From the NCBI RefSeq assembly GCF_000648235.2, contig NZ_AP017977.1:186001-250000 (forward strand): a DNA stretch of 64,000 nt, given 5' to 3'. Below are positions 16,911 through 26,474 of the stretch, in pieces. The notes under the pieces are model-generated. The model was not told the origin of the DNA, made no database searches, and saw only the letters and a list, made by a program, of their open reading frames with translations. Made by a program: the position numbers and the translations under genes. The stretch is from Neochlamydia sp. S13. GTDB lineage: Bacteria > Chlamydiota > Chlamydiia > Chlamydiales > Parachlamydiaceae. Each line of letters opens with the position of its first letter. Positions within the stretch are counted from its first letter, which is position 1.

Positions 16911-18299
16911 CTAATTGGCTAAAAATTCAAGAGTTCGTGCAATAATTAAATAACCTTTTTCTAATCGATCGATTCCAAAATGCTCGTTAGGAGCATGAAT
17001 CTGATCATCAGGCAAGCCCAATCCCATGAGAACAACCTCGCTTTGGCTGGCTTCAGAAAGCTGCTGGACGATCGGTATCGATCCCCCAGAATATGTAAAA
17101 GCACATGAAGTCTTATACACCTCCTCATAAGCTTTAGCGAAAGCTTGTACACATTTAGATGAAGGCTCTACTCTTAATGCCTTGCCTCCGCCTGCATGGA
17201 TATGAACTTTCACTTCCACGCCCTCGGGAGCTTTTTGTTCAATAAAGTTAGCTATTTTCCTAGCAACCTCCTCAGGAGATTGGTGAGGGACTAACCGACA
17301 CGATAACTTAGCTATAGCTTGAGAAGGAATGACAGTTTTAAAGCCTTCTCCTACATATCCTCCTGAGATTCCGTTAATTTCTATTGTCGGTCTAAGCCAG
17401 CTTCTTTCTAGGGGTGTATAGTTTTTTTCTCCTCCCGTAGGCTTAGCTCCAAATGTAGAGAAATACTCTTGCTCGTCAAAATCAAAAGTAATTCTTTGTT
17501 TTTCCTCTGGGCTAAGCTCCTGCACATCTTTGTAAAAGTCAGGAATTTTTATACGGCCTGTTGAATCTCTTAGCTGTGATAAAATATCTACAAGCGCATG
17601 CAGGGGATTATAAGCTATTCCTCCATATGAACCTGAATGTAAATCTGTCTTAGTACCTTTAACTTCCACATCCATGGTTACAATTCCTCTAACCCCTAAG
17701 GTAACTGCAGGAGCTGTAGGATGGCGAAGTCCTAAGTCAACAATGGCAAGATAGTCTGCTTCAAGTTCTTTCTTTTTATGTGCCAATAGTTCTGAAAGGC
17801 CTAAGCTGCCACATTCTTCTTCTCCTTCGATGCAAAATTTAACATTAATTGGTAATTTTCCATCAATATTCATGAGAGCTTTGAGGGCAAAAAGTGTGTA
17901 AAAACATTGTCCTTTATTGTCTTGGGCGCCACGTGCATAGACCTCTCCGTGGCGAATAGTAGGCTCAAAAGGGGGAGTGTGCCATGCCTCTAGGGGATCA
18001 ACAGGTTGAACATCATAATGATTGTAAATTAATAAGGTGGGCTGAGAGGGGCCGGCCCTCATGTAAGAGGCAAAGATGACAGGATGCCCTTTAGTAGGCC
18101 AAATTTCAGCCTCAAAACCCATCCTTTTAAGATAGCTCATCACCCATTGGGCACAGGCTTCCATCTGGGATTTATAGCCTATCTCTGAGCTAATACTTTG
18201 AAAACGTAAAAAAGTAAAATATTCTTCCAAAGCATTTTTTTCCTGCTTTTTATAATAGTCCTGCAAAATATGCAGGGAAGGGAAAGAGTTTGGCATCAA
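16911..18299 (-). CDS. M20-family peptidase (dipeptidase-like)
   Basis: This 462-aa metallopeptidase of the M20 family resembles PepV or carnosine-type dipeptidases. Ligand motifs are visible: His94/Asp96 in YNHYDVQP, the bridging Asp127 in GAQDNKG, Glu160-Glu162 in EGEEECGS, and a late His in HAPNEHFG. A dimerisation (lid) domain lies at about 200-320, with VKGTKTDLHSGSYGG. Such enzymes cleave dipeptides or small peptides in the cytosol, which fits a parasite that imports peptides. AGAGGT lies upstream of two adjacent ATGs; I use the first. htrA follows closely. Confidence 0.88.
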   Translation of the reverse strand: MMPNSFPSLHILQDYYKKQEKNALEEYFTFLRFQSISSEIGYKSQMEACAQWVMSYLKRMGFEAEIWPTKGHPVIFASYMRAGPSQPTLLIYNHYDVQPVDPLEAWHTPPFEPTIRHGEVYARGAQDNKGQCFYTLFALKALMNIDGKLPINVKFCIEGEEECGSLGLSELLAHKKKELEADYLAIVDLGLRHPTAPAVTLGVRGIVTMDVEVKGTKTDLHSGSYGGIAYNPLHALVDILSQLRDSTGRIKIPDFYKDVQELSPEEKQRITFDFDEQEYFSTFGAKPTGGEKNYTPLERSWLRPTIEINGISGGYVGEGFKTVIPSQAIAKLSCRLVPHQSPEEVARKIANFIEQKAPEGVEVKVHIHAGGGKALRVEPSSKCVQAFAKAYEEVYKTSCAFTYSGGSIPIVQQLSEASQSEVVLMGLGLPDDQIHAPNEHFGIDRLEKGYLIIARTLEFLAN

Positions 18300-18411
18300 T
18301 TGACCTCTGGATAAACGTTGAATGAAACTTAAAAAGATCTATACCATTGCTTATGTTTTTCTCTCAATAAAAGTTCCCGCTGAGGTATAAATTGCGGCTT
18401 AGTGAATGGTT

Positions 18412-19761
18412 CTATAAGCTAATCATGAGATAAAGCAGAAAGGTTAAAGCAGTGGCGAAAAGGGCAAAATAGATCAGAAGAGCTTTTTTTACTTTACGAT
18501 GATGATGCTCGATTAATAGAGGGTTTAGCAGGCAAGACTTTAAAAACTCTACTCTTTCTTTGATACTGTAATGATGCCAGTTAGGAGTGGCATAGTCTCC
18601 ATTAGCATAGGCTACAGCTTCTAAAGCATTAATCATAGATTCCAAAGGTAAACCGACTTTAAAGACATGCAAGTCTGCCTGTCTTTCAAAAAGCCTAGAG
18701 AAGAAGCCAAACATGCCGCGAAAATAGCCTAAGGTAATAAGAGCATAAAAAGAAAAAATCTTGAGTGTATGGAAAAAATTTCCTGCCACGGAAAGAGGCC
18801 AAGCCTTTTCTTGAGCTAGAATGTAGGACAACGGGGCAGAAAAAAAATAAAAAAATATACCGGTAAGTGGAATGATACCACCTAAAATAAAGGGATAAAG
18901 CAATAAATGACGATGAGTATTATGGCCGATTTCATGGGCCAGGATGGCTTCAATACTTTCCGTTGAAAGTTCTTTTAAAAGTCGCTCTGTGAACATCACA
19001 TATCGAAAAGGAGATATGACTCCCATAATACCCGCGGTCAGTTGATCGTGCATTACCGTCCATGTTTTCATGCCTGCATGTTTAAATCCCGACTTTTGAC
19101 AAATCATTGTTAAGCGATTATTTAACGTTCCTGCAGGTAAGGGTTTGCATTTCCAAATTTTTTGAAGGAAAAAGGGAAGAAAAATGAATAGCAAGATAGC
19201 GATGAAGAGACTGAAAGAGGCAGACATCCATTCAAGAGTTTTTGCAGAAACCTGCGAGCTTACCAGGGCGTTAAAAATGTCTAAAACCAGGGTGATAATA
19301 ACAAAGGGAAGGAAAAAGGGAATCAATAGCTGTAGCTGCCGTTGAGCATAATAAAAGCGTGTCTCCGAAATGCTGTAAGAATAAAACTTTACAAATGAAA
19401 GAGCATAAAAAAGTCCTAGCCCTCCTAAATATAGGCTAAGTTCCCACAGAATGTTAGGAAAATGCATGTTTTGCATGAAGGGAATTCTATGAAATAGACG
19501 GCCAGCATCTAAGAGATATTGATAAACGCTAAGGTAGGCTAACAATTCTATATTTATAATGAAGAGAATAAAACTCGGCTTTCTTTTAAACAGCTTCTTT
19601 AAAAGAGGGTATTGGAAAAAGAAGGTACTGCATAATCCTATATAAAGAAGCAAGGATATGCCAAAAGCACTCCAGGCAGAGTGAACTGCTGGCGCTGAAG
19701 TCTCTGGTAAGCTATTCATTAGCAGGAGAGCTAAAATTAAGAAAAAAATATGGGTAAACAT
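18412..19761 (-). CDS. M48-family membrane zinc peptidase
   Basis: This is an integral membrane metalloprotease related to HtpX and CAAX prenyl protease 1. The zinc motif HEIGH is at residues 276-280, followed by N-T-H-R-H, and a downstream Glu is likely in ERQADLHVFKVG (about 356-368). Several N-terminal membrane segments and two around 290-345 surround the catalytic domain, the Ste24-like arrangement, at 449 aa. M48 proteins take part in membrane protein quality control. I saw no Shine-Dalgarno at this ATG. With HtrA and the S2P-like protein nearby, this stretch is rich in envelope proteases. Confidence 0.82.
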   Translation of the reverse strand: MFTHIFFLILALLLMNSLPETSAPAVHSAWSAFGISLLLYIGLCSTFFFQYPLLKKLFKRKPSFILFIINIELLAYLSVYQYLLDAGRLFHRIPFMQNMHFPNILWELSLYLGGLGLFYALSFVKFYSYSISETRFYYAQRQLQLLIPFFLPFVIITLVLDIFNALVSSQVSAKTLEWMSASFSLFIAILLFIFLPFFLQKIWKCKPLPAGTLNNRLTMICQKSGFKHAGMKTWTVMHDQLTAGIMGVISPFRYVMFTERLLKELSTESIEAILAHEIGHNTHRHLLLYPFILGGIIPLTGIFFYFFSAPLSYILAQEKAWPLSVAGNFFHTLKIFSFYALITLGYFRGMFGFFSRLFERQADLHVFKVGLPLESMINALEAVAYANGDYATPNWHHYSIKERVEFLKSCLLNPLLIEHHHRKVKKALLIYFALFATALTFLLYLMISL

Positions 19762-20407
19762 AGGAGTAAATTATAAGAGCTTTTTCTACAATTAATCAAC
19801 CTCCCTCTTTTGATGTTAATCTCTCCTTTGATAAGAGAGCATGAAAAATTAGAAAAATTTTTGGAAAAGATTTAGCATTTAACCTCGTAGATTATCCAAT
19901 GCAAGGCCTTTTCTCTACACTTATATGCCTAACTTGCTGGTTAAAATTTTCTAACTATCTATAGCAAGAGTAAGCTTGCAATCCTTGCAGCTATGTAGAA
20001 ATCTATCAAGAAACTAAATCTCTTGGTTTAACAATTTAAACTCTTGGATGGAACTTAAAAACGCCTAACCGCAGGAATTGAGCTTATCTTTTATAAAAGC
20101 CTCATTATGATTGATTACAAGGGAGGATGGTAATTCCTTTAACCTAAAAAGTATAAAGGCAAGTAAGATGGCTTAAAAAGAAAAGGATGAGCTAATAAAA
20201 AGCTATTTTTCTCAATTAAGCTAGCCACTCTATTCTTAAAAAGTAAAGAAGTGACTTTTCTTCTCTTTTATTAAAGGTTAGGCTTATCTTCCTGTTTCTC
20301 TAGGGATGAGGGCGCAATCTTTTAATTTGCCTGCAGAAGTAGATATCTTAGCGTGTGGGCATAAAGCTTCTATCTTTAGCTAACTTGTGGTTGACTTTAA
20401 AGGTTTG
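19762..20407. other. Intergenic, no gene seen
   Basis: About 650 bp between the M48 gene and the ISKra4 element. Only very short ORFs without good ribosome sites are present. Original continuity runs from here to 21830 if the element is removed. Confidence 0.5.
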
Positions 20408-20446
20408 GATTCAGGCGGGTGTAAACAAAAGTGTTGGCAATTCTTT

Positions 20447-21457
20447 TTAAGCAGCAGTTTTGTAGGAACTCCAGTAAGCTTCCCAGTGGCCATTTAATCT
20501 ACCTATTCTTAAGTTCAGTATCGCATTAGCATTTTCTGCCTTCCACCAAGCTCCCGCTATTTTCAGCCTCTTTTGCACCACATGCCTATGGCTACTCTCT
20601 ATTTCGCCTGAACCAATCGGTAAGCCTTTATCTAAAGCGCTTTTATAATTCATCATATCCAGTCTTTTTTCCATATATCTATAACATCTCACTAAGCCAT
20701 TCTCCTGCTCAGGATGATCTAGCCCCTTGAACTTAATTTCAATCTCTTTGAAAACTTCTCGGCTTTTTCCAGCTTTTAACTTCTCTTTACTTTCTTCTAA
20801 CCACTTTTTTGGCTCAAAAATATTGCACCAAATCGCAGCCTCGGATAAATATTCACACAGATGATAAAAATCAATTAAGTGACCGCTTCGATTGCAAAAT
20901 TTTAGCTTTACTTGTTCAGCTATCCACGGAGCACCATCACTTACGACATGCACATAGCTGCCTTCTTTCAGACCCGCTAAAGAAGCACATTCTAGCATCT
21001 GTTGACCCGCTTGTTCTGCCGTTCCAATACTACCAGCATAAAAGCGGTTGGCTCTATCCTTGCCTCTTGCCAAACTTAGTTTGGCTTCTTTCCAACATAC
21101 TTTCCGTGCTTTTCTTGCATCTTTTTTTGCTTGTTTGTCGGCCTCATCTATCTCCACAATGGGTACCATACTCCCATCTGTTTCACTGATAATAATTGCT
21201 TCTTGGCTCGACGTTTCTTTTTTTAGCTTAGCTATTTTGCTTGCATGCTTTTGGGTAATCAATCTAACCATGGAAGAGGGAGCTTCAATTCCATAATGCT
21301 CCTTCATCTTTTCCCCTACTTTTCCAAACGCAATATCTGCTCCAAAGTCGGTTATTGCTCGCTCTAACGGTAAAGAATACCCTCTACATCTAACCTTGGA
21401 AGACAAGGAAAAGGGTCTAATCAATTTTCCTGCTTGTAGGAAGCATCTCTCTTCCAT
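20447..21457 (-). CDS. ISKra4-family transposase, main (catalytic) part
   Basis: This frame carries the catalytic core: VSDGAPWIAEQVKLKF, then LIDFYHLCEYL, then the family end motif PIGSGEIESSHRHVVQKRLK with GAWW. A methionine at 21457 opens a 336-aa ORF, but the frame is open further upstream, to the A-run at 21490-21499. The natural product is most likely a fusion with the upstream ORF made by -1 frameshifting. From 21747 to 20447, one slipped base gives exactly 433 codons plus stop, the expected full length. Confidence 0.85.
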   Translation of the reverse strand: MEERCFLQAGKLIRPFSLSSKVRCRGYSLPLERAITDFGADIAFGKVGEKMKEHYGIEAPSSMVRLITQKHASKIAKLKKETSSQEAIIISETDGSMVPIVEIDEADKQAKKDARKARKVCWKEAKLSLARGKDRANRFYAGSIGTAEQAGQQMLECASLAGLKEGSYVHVVSDGAPWIAEQVKLKFCNRSGHLIDFYHLCEYLSEAAIWCNIFEPKKWLEESKEKLKAGKSREVFKEIEIKFKGLDHPEQENGLVRCYRYMEKRLDMMNYKSALDKGLPIGSGEIESSHRHVVQKRLKIAGAWWKAENANAILNLRIGRLNGHWEAYWSSYKTAA

Positions 21458-21486
21458 GCCTACTATCCCAAATGTTGTATGCCAAT

Positions 21487-21747
21487 TTAGTTTTTTTTTG
21501 AGTGCCGTCTTAATTTCATTTCCCGAGCCTTAGCTTCTTGTTCATTTACTTGATGCTTTGCCCAATCCTCAAGGCATTTTTTTCCTAAGCCTCTAACTTC
21601 GGGAATAAGAGCAAATTCCGCATCATCCGCCACTTCAATCCCTTTAACTCCTTCGGTAATATCTAATAATTCTCTAATGGATTCTAATAAGTTGGGATGA
21701 TTCTTTAAGCGATTAAATACTTTATTAACTTCTTCTTCGTTAAACAT
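21487..21747 (-). CDS. ISKra4-family transposase, N-terminal ORF
   Basis: This ORF encodes the 86-aa N-terminal part of the transposase (MFNEEEVNKVFNRL...LGKKCLEDWAKHQ), preceded by an AGGAGG ribosome site. It ends in RRHSKKN followed by a stop, exactly at the slippery run. After a -1 slip translation continues as KKKLNWHTTFGIVG into the main frame. HTTFG is the usual junction region in unsplit members of the family. Confidence 0.8.
   Translation of the reverse strand: MFNEEEVNKVFNRLKNHPNLLESIRELLDITEGVKGIEVADDAEFALIPEVRGLGKKCLEDWAKHQVNEQEAKAREMKLRRHSKKN
21490..21499 (-). promoter_or_regulatory. Putative programmed -1 frameshift site (A AAA AAC)
   Basis: On the minus strand nine As are followed by C, which creates a canonical A AAA AAC heptamer in the reading frame, with TAA immediately after. 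Slippage by -1 reads AAA AAA CTA and joins the two transposase ORFs. A stimulatory RNA structure was not identified by eye. Confidence 0.7.
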
Positions 21748-21901
21748 ATGAACCTCCTTTTGCTACATTTTCAGTATGTATTAATCCTTCCTTATCTTGC
21801 CAACACTTTTAATTACACCCGATTCAGGCGGTCTTTATATTATTTCATTTTGAAAAAAGAAATTTTTCTTTATAATTTCCTTATTTTACTTGGGTAGTTA
21901 T

Positions 21902-23185
21902 ATGAAAAATAAAGTTTTGATTAAAGTTTTTGCCTCCATTTTTTTAGCTGTGGGGGCCGGTCTTTGGTCGGGAGCAGATAAAGCGTTGGGGGGAGTGCCT
22001 TTCGTTCAGCTATATAACTTAATAGGTCAATTATTTCTGAATGCTCTAACATTAGTGGTTGTACCTCTAGTGTCTTCTTCAATCATTGTAGGGGCTGCTC
22101 GTATGGGAAGTGAAGGGGCATTAGGGACCTTAGGCTATAAAACTTTTAGTTATTTTATTTTGACTATGGTGCTAGCTGTAGTGGTGGGATTGGTTTGCGT
22201 TATGCTCATTAAGCCAGGCATAGGCCAGCCAGTAGAAGAGTTAAAAAGTAGCCATCCACAAGCAAGTAGATTAGTAGAACTTCATGCTCAAGGGCAAAGC
22301 GGAAGTTTTCAAAAAATTGAACAGCTCCTTTTGAAGCTTGTGCCTTCTAATATCTTAGCTGCTGCCTCCCAAGGGCAGATGCTAGGGCTCATCTTTTTTA
22401 GTTTATTGTTTGGATATTTTACCTCTACTATAGACCCCTACCCCAGTCAGATTATACTAGGCTTTTGGAATGCTATCTTTCAGGTGATGATGAAAATTAC
22501 TCATTTGGTTATGCGTGCTTTGCCGATCGGTGTTTTTGGTCTTGTAGCTAAAGTAGTAGCTACTACAGGAATAGAAACTTTTCGCTCAGTAGCTTGGTTT
22601 ACTTTAACATTTTTTATTGCTTTATTTATTTATGCGGGGATTGTTTTGCCGCTACTATTAAAGTTTGTCGCTAAAGTTAGCCCTCTTGCTCATGTGCGCG
22701 CAATGGCTCCTGCTTTGTTAACAGCTTTTTCTACTAGTTCTTCTGCAGCTACCCTGCCTTTAACCTTAGAATGCTTAGAAAAACGTGCCCATGTGTCGAA
22801 TAGGATTTGCAGCTTTACCGTGCCGCTAGGTACCTCATTAAATCTTACAGCTTCGGCCTTATTTATTTGTGTGACCGTTTTTTTTATCGCCCAGGTTTAT
22901 AGTGTGACTTGGAGTCTCGGCTCGATTGCGACTATTTTTCTTTTAATTATTTTCTCTTCTATAGGCATGGCAGGAATACCTTCAGCTTGTCTTGTAGGAG
23001 CTATCTTGGTTTTACATACGATAGGATTGCCTGTAGATGCTATTGGTTTAGTATTAGCAGTAGAACGCCTTTTAGATATGTGTAGAGCAGTAGTTAACGT
23101 TTTTGGGACTTCTTGCTGTGCCGTGCTAGTTGCCCGGTCTGAAAAAGAAAAAAACACTTTAACATCTCTTTCCGGCAAAGCATAA
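21902..23185 (+). CDS. Sodium/proton:dicarboxylate (glutamate/aspartate) symporter, DAACS family
   Basis: This is a membrane carrier of the GltP/GltT/DctA family that imports glutamate, aspartate or C4-dicarboxylates with Na+ or H+. Signatures include the serine-rich reentrant loop FSTSSSAATLPLTLEC (about 278-293) and VPLGTSLNLTASALF, which contributes to the substrate and cation sites. Eight membrane segments are expected. I prefer the ATG at 21902, which starts MKNKVLIK; an in-frame TTG at 21890 would add four residues. mnmA begins 19 bp after the stop and may be co-transcribed. Confidence 0.87.
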   Translation: MKNKVLIKVFASIFLAVGAGLWSGADKALGGVPFVQLYNLIGQLFLNALTLVVVPLVSSSIIVGAARMGSEGALGTLGYKTFSYFILTMVLAVVVGLVCVMLIKPGIGQPVEELKSSHPQASRLVELHAQGQSGSFQKIEQLLLKLVPSNILAAASQGQMLGLIFFSLLFGYFTSTIDPYPSQIILGFWNAIFQVMMKITHLVMRALPIGVFGLVAKVVATTGIETFRSVAWFTLTFFIALFIYAGIVLPLLLKFVAKVSPLAHVRAMAPALLTAFSTSSSAATLPLTLECLEKRAHVSNRICSFTVPLGTSLNLTASALFICVTVFFIAQVYSVTWSLGSIATIFLLIIFSSIGMAGIPSACLVGAILVLHTIGLPVDAIGLVLAVERLLDMCRAVVNVFGTSCCAVLVARSEKEKNTLTSLSGKA

Positions 23186-23204
23186 AAATTAATAAGATAA
23201 GGCT

Positions 23205-24341
23205 ATGATGATACCAAATAGGCAAAAAACTGTTGTTGTAGGAATGTCTGGGGGCGTAGACTCGTCTGTAGCGGCGCTGCTACTAAAGCAGCAAGGGTAT
23301 CATGTAATTGGAATGTTTATGAAAAATTGGGAAGAAACCGATGAGCATGGAACCTGTAAAGCTTCTTATGAATATGAAGATGTTGTACGCGTTTGTGAGC
23401 AAATAGGCATTCCTTATTATGCGGTTAATTTTGTCAAAGAATATAAAGAAAATGTTTTCAATCAGTTTTTAGAAGAGTTTAAGCAGGGATATACACCCAA
23501 TCCTGACATTTTATGCAATCGCGAGATCAAGTTTAAAGTCATGTTTGAAAAGGCATTGGCATTAGGCGCTGATTATTTAGCTACCGGACATTATTGCCAA
23601 TCTTTTACCCATGATAAGGAAAGCATTCTGGGAAAAGGGATAGACTCTGGTAAAGATCAAAGCTATTTTTTATATACCATTAAATCCCACGTGCTTTCTA
23701 AAGTTCTTTTTCCTGTTGGCAACCTTCACAAGCCGGAGGTTCGAAAAATTGCACAGGAGCATTGTTTAGCTACTTCTGCTAAAAAAGATAGTACAGGCAT
23801 CTGCTTTATTGGTGAGCGCAATTTTAAACAATTTTTAAGTCAATATATTGCTTATCGGCCTGGAAACTTTGAAACTCTTGAAGGGCAAGTCATAGGTATA
23901 CATGATGGAGTGGCCTATTATACCATAGGTCAACGCAGGGGAATGGGGATTGGAGGACAAGGAGAGCCCTGGTTTGTTGTTGGTAAAGATCTAGAGCGTA
24001 ATGTGGTTTATATTGAACGGGGGGCTCATCATCCCGCCCTTTTTTGTGATGAATTAGTCGCTTGTGAAGCCAGCTGGGTCTCTCCTCATGGAAGGCCAAC
24101 CTTACCCTTGGCTTGCAGAGCCAAAGTGCGCTATCGGCAGACAGATCAAGCCTGCACCATTATGACAGAAACAGACGGGCAGTTAAAGGTTGTCTTTGAT
24201 GTTCCTCAACGTGCCGTCACCCCTCGGCAGTCAATTGTATTCTATGAAGGCGAAAAATGCCTAGGAGGAGCAATCATTCAGTCGGCAGGAGTATCCTATT
24301 ATCATCAGAATAAAGCCTTACCTAAGCATATTTCTTTATAA
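23205..24341 (+). CDS. mnmA: tRNA-specific 2-thiouridylase MnmA
   Basis: MnmA thiolates the wobble uridine (s2U34) of the tRNAs for Lys, Glu and Gln, using ATP and relayed persulfide sulfur. The PP-loop GMSGGVDSS is at residues 13-21. The catalytic cysteines are Cys104 (NPDILCN) and Cys200 (TGICFIGER). The C-terminal beta-barrel domain includes [13 protein letters not shown]. At 378 aa it has the usual length. AAGG precedes the ATG, and a second ATG follows at once. A weak hairpin lies just after the stop. Confidence 0.96.
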   Translation: MMIPNRQKTVVVGMSGGVDSSVAALLLKQQGYHVIGMFMKNWEETDEHGTCKASYEYEDVVRVCEQIGIPYYAVNFVKEYKENVFNQFLEEFKQGYTPNPDILCNREIKFKVMFEKALALGADYLATGHYCQSFTHDKESILGKGIDSGKDQSYFLYTIKSHVLSKVLFPVGNLHKPEVRKIAQEHCLATSAKKDSTGICFIGERNFKQFLSQYIAYRPGNFETLEGQVIGIHDGVAYYTIGQRRGMGIGGQGEPWFVVGKDLERNVVYIERGAHHPALFCDELVACEASWVSPHGRPTLPLACRAKVRYRQTDQACTIMTETDGQLKVVFDVPQRAVTPRQSIVFYEGEKCLGGAIIQSAGVSYYHQNKALPKHISL

Positions 24342-24370
24342 GCCGGGTGAGCTGTTTGGTTTCGCCCGAC
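24342..24370 (+). terminator. Probable terminator after mnmA
   Basis: CGGGTGA and TCGCCCG pair with one G-U across an 11-nt loop, immediately after the mnmA stop. It is followed by a short pyrimidine stretch (CTTTCT). The T-run is modest. Confidence 0.45.
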
Positions 24371-24405
24371 TTTCTAAAGTAAGCAAGTTTATTAGAATCT
24401 ACCTT

Positions 24406-25089
24406 CTAAAACCAGTAGGCTAAGCCTGTTTTCATGCCATAGCCTCTAAGGCCATGCTTCTCGCGTGTTAAGCTAATGTTGTAAGCAAAACCTAGATTAA
24501 GTGACCATTGTTCATGAAGGTCTTTTTCTATCAGGAGTGCATAGCTAGGACCTTTAGCGTTGCTCTTGCTTTTGTCTGTGCCCATGCTTTTAATGGTCGT
24601 ATGACTGCGACTCCAGGCATATTGTACCATTAAGCCTACTCGGCAGCCCTTTGCAATTCTATAAAAAACTTCGATAGAAATATAGGGGGACCAAGAGCGA
24701 AATTTTTCTTTAGCTATTAACTTAAAATCTGCGATTTTTAAGGGAATCTTAGTCTTAAGCTGAGTGTAGTTAGCACCGATCGCAGGAGTAAAACACCACC
24801 TTTTAGAAGGAATAGTAAAGCCTAAGCCACAACCTGTGGTTAACAAGGTGCCTCGATTGGATCCATACATAAAACCAGGCCTAATGCATAACCCTTTATA
24901 GACAAGAGCATTAGCGTCGATTTTTATAGTAGGGAGGTCCATGGTTTTAACAGTTTTTCCAAAGTTCACAATATCTAGATGGACGAAAGTAGGAGCAACA
25001 TCAATCTTGCCTCGGCAATCTCCATGTAAACAAGGAAAAGCAACTATAGATAAGCAAAAGCTTAAAAGTGAGAATAAGTTTTTCATCAA
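24406..25089 (-). CDS. Exported protein, possible outer-membrane beta-barrel
   Basis: I recognise no named family. The 227-aa protein has a signal peptide (cleavage near LHG, about residue 23). Alternating hydrophobic/polar strands follow with Gly and aromatic turns (CIRPGFMYGSNRGTLLTTGCGLGFTI; WSLNLGFAYNISLT), and the C-terminus is aromatic (TGLAYWF). A terminal Phe is typical of outer-membrane barrels recognised by the BAM complex. Five cysteines in the mature part could form disulfides, as in chlamydial envelope proteins. It is convergent with mnmA. Confidence 0.6.
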   Translation of the reverse strand: MMKNLFSLLSFCLSIVAFPCLHGDCRGKIDVAPTFVHLDIVNFGKTVKTMDLPTIKIDANALVYKGLCIRPGFMYGSNRGTLLTTGCGLGFTIPSKRWCFTPAIGANYTQLKTKIPLKIADFKLIAKEKFRSWSPYISIEVFYRIAKGCRVGLMVQYAWSRSHTTIKSMGTDKSKSNAKGPSYALLIEKDLHEQWSLNLGFAYNISLTREKHGLRGYGMKTGLAYWF

Positions 25090-25494
25090 TACATCCTATT
25101 AAAAAGTAAACTTTTAACATAAAAGGCAAAAAGTTTCTAGCCTTAAATGTGCTCGTCCTTTTTAGCAGCCTAGATTTTTATTCTTTAAAGTTGTCTCGAG
25201 CATGTTTATCGCATGCTTAGCATCATTAAGTATTTACTTAACGCAGGAAATATTGAATACCTGCCTAGGAAATCTGAGTAGAGGCTTTAAGTAGTCCTTT
25301 TAAAAGATTGAAATCCTCTAATTTCGCCTATGTATCTGCTGTTCAATTTTAATCTGCTAAGGATTACCAGCTTTATTCATTGCAAACCACGCCAAAGGAA
25401 AGGCTTTTCCTTTATAAGCCATAGCTAAGGTTAAAATATTAATGTTTTCCCCCCTACCTGTCTACCCTACCTGTCTATTGGTTCCCACAATAAT
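25090..25494. other. Intergenic, nothing recognised
   Basis: About 400 bp of AT-rich spacer between the barrel-like gene and a DUF4116 relic. Any promoter for the minus-strand gene would lie at its left end. Confidence 0.45.
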
Positions 25495-25822
25495 CAGCCT
25501 TGCTTTCCTTAAAATGGTTTGGCGCTTCGGTATAGCAGCGCAGCACTTCAGAAGAATAGAGAAATCGTTCTTGCGGCTGTCCAGCAAAACGGCTCGGCGC
25601 TTTATTATGCTAGCGCAGCACTACAGAATAATAGGGAAATCGTTCTTAGCGCTATTTAAGTAAAACGATTTGGCGCTTCAGTATGCTAGTGAAGAACTGC
25701 GGAACCATGAGGAAATTGTTCTTGCGGCCGTCCAGCAAGACAGCCGGGCACTTAGGTATGCTAGCCACAAGCTTCAAAAAGATTTAAAACCTATGGTTAG
25801 GCAAGAACAAACAAATTTATAG
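25495..25822 (+). pseudogene. DUF4116-type repeat protein, decayed C-terminal fragment
   Basis: Read as NGLALRYSSAALQ, NREIVLAAVQQNGSALYYASAAL and NREIVLSAI, this matches the 25-residue repeats of the genes at 38729 and 44595. The frame then meets a TAA, and one extra base shifts it. After that it resumes as DLALQYASEELR, EIVLAAVQQDSRALRYAS and HKLQKD, and ends at TAG 25822. About four repeats survive and no N-terminal domain is present. The 73-codon ORF starting at 25442 is in another frame and is not a gene. Confidence 0.75.
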
Positions 25823-26051
25823 GAAGACGCTTTTGAGTTATTTATTATGCAGCCCCATACTTTATAAAAGTCCTCTTTTTAACTAGCAAGAAAGCTTTCA
25901 GAGGGTTGGATATGTAGACTAGGTTTCTTTAAAGCGTATAAGCTAAAAAATACGCCAAAAAAATTTTCATTTTTGCCTCCTCCAAAATAAGGAGAGGTTG
26001 GAAATTAAGGCTATTATTCAGGCGCTCATACAACTTTTTAAAAGAGAAAAG

Positions 26052-26474
26052 CTAAGTTTTTTGCTGAATAGGCTGATATTTCTTAAATATATTTTTTAGT
26101 TCGTCGGGAAGTGTTATTTTTGAGCGGGTCTGAGTATCCAGGCAAACGTGTACAGTTTTGGCTTTACCGATCAGCAGATGGTCTACTTTTCTGAAAATTT
26201 TGTAAGCAAAAGAAAAGGAGGTTGTTCCTAAATGAGCAACTTCAACATGCACCTCTAATGCATCTCCTACTTTAACCGGCTTTAGGTAGTCTGCTTCAGC
26301 ATGTACAACTACGAAGGCGAACGAGGAATGGTGGAAAAGGTGATCCAAAGTAATTCCTTCCTGGTCCATTAGATCTTCTAGCGCGTCATGTACAAAGCGA
26401 AATTGCTTAGCGAAATAAAGGATACCTGCCATATCCGTGTCATGCATTCTTACTTTGTTATAACTGATAAACAT
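26052..26474 (-). CDS. Hotdog-fold acyl-CoA thioesterase (YbgC / 4HBT family)
   Basis: This 140-aa thioesterase of the 4-hydroxybenzoyl-CoA thioesterase/YbgC family has the family N-terminus KVRMHDTDMAGILYFAKQ; the Asp of DTDMAG is in the active-site loop. The strand pattern VVHAEADYLKPVKVGD.LEV.V is typical of the hotdog core. It hydrolyses acyl-CoA thioesters. The exact substrate cannot be told: relatives include YbgC and DHNA-CoA hydrolases. Chlamydiae are understood to make menaquinone by the futalosine route, which argues against the latter. It has no obvious operon partner. Confidence 0.8.
   Translation of the reverse strand: MFISYNKVRMHDTDMAGILYFAKQFRFVHDALEDLMDQEGITLDHLFHHSSFAFVVVHAEADYLKPVKVGDALEVHVEVAHLGTTSFSFAYKIFRKVDHLLIGKAKTVHVCLDTQTRSKITLPDELKNIFKKYQPIQQKT

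Larger units (their letters stand above)
20408..21829 (-). mobile_element. Intact ISKra4-family insertion sequence with 9-bp target duplication
   Basis: The element spans 20417-21820 (1404 bp). Both ends start GGGTGTAA and continue, after a 2-base difference, with AAAAGTGTTGGCAA, so 22 of 24 terminal bases match. A direct repeat GATTCAGGC flanks it at 20408-20416 and 21821-21829. Two minus-strand ORFs are joined by a -1 slip site. Both ends and both ORFs look undamaged. Confidence 0.9.

Noticed and set aside
25442-25663. A 73-codon ORF in the DUF4116 pseudogene
   Set aside because: It is in a different frame from the recognisable repeats and its start is in low-complexity sequence.
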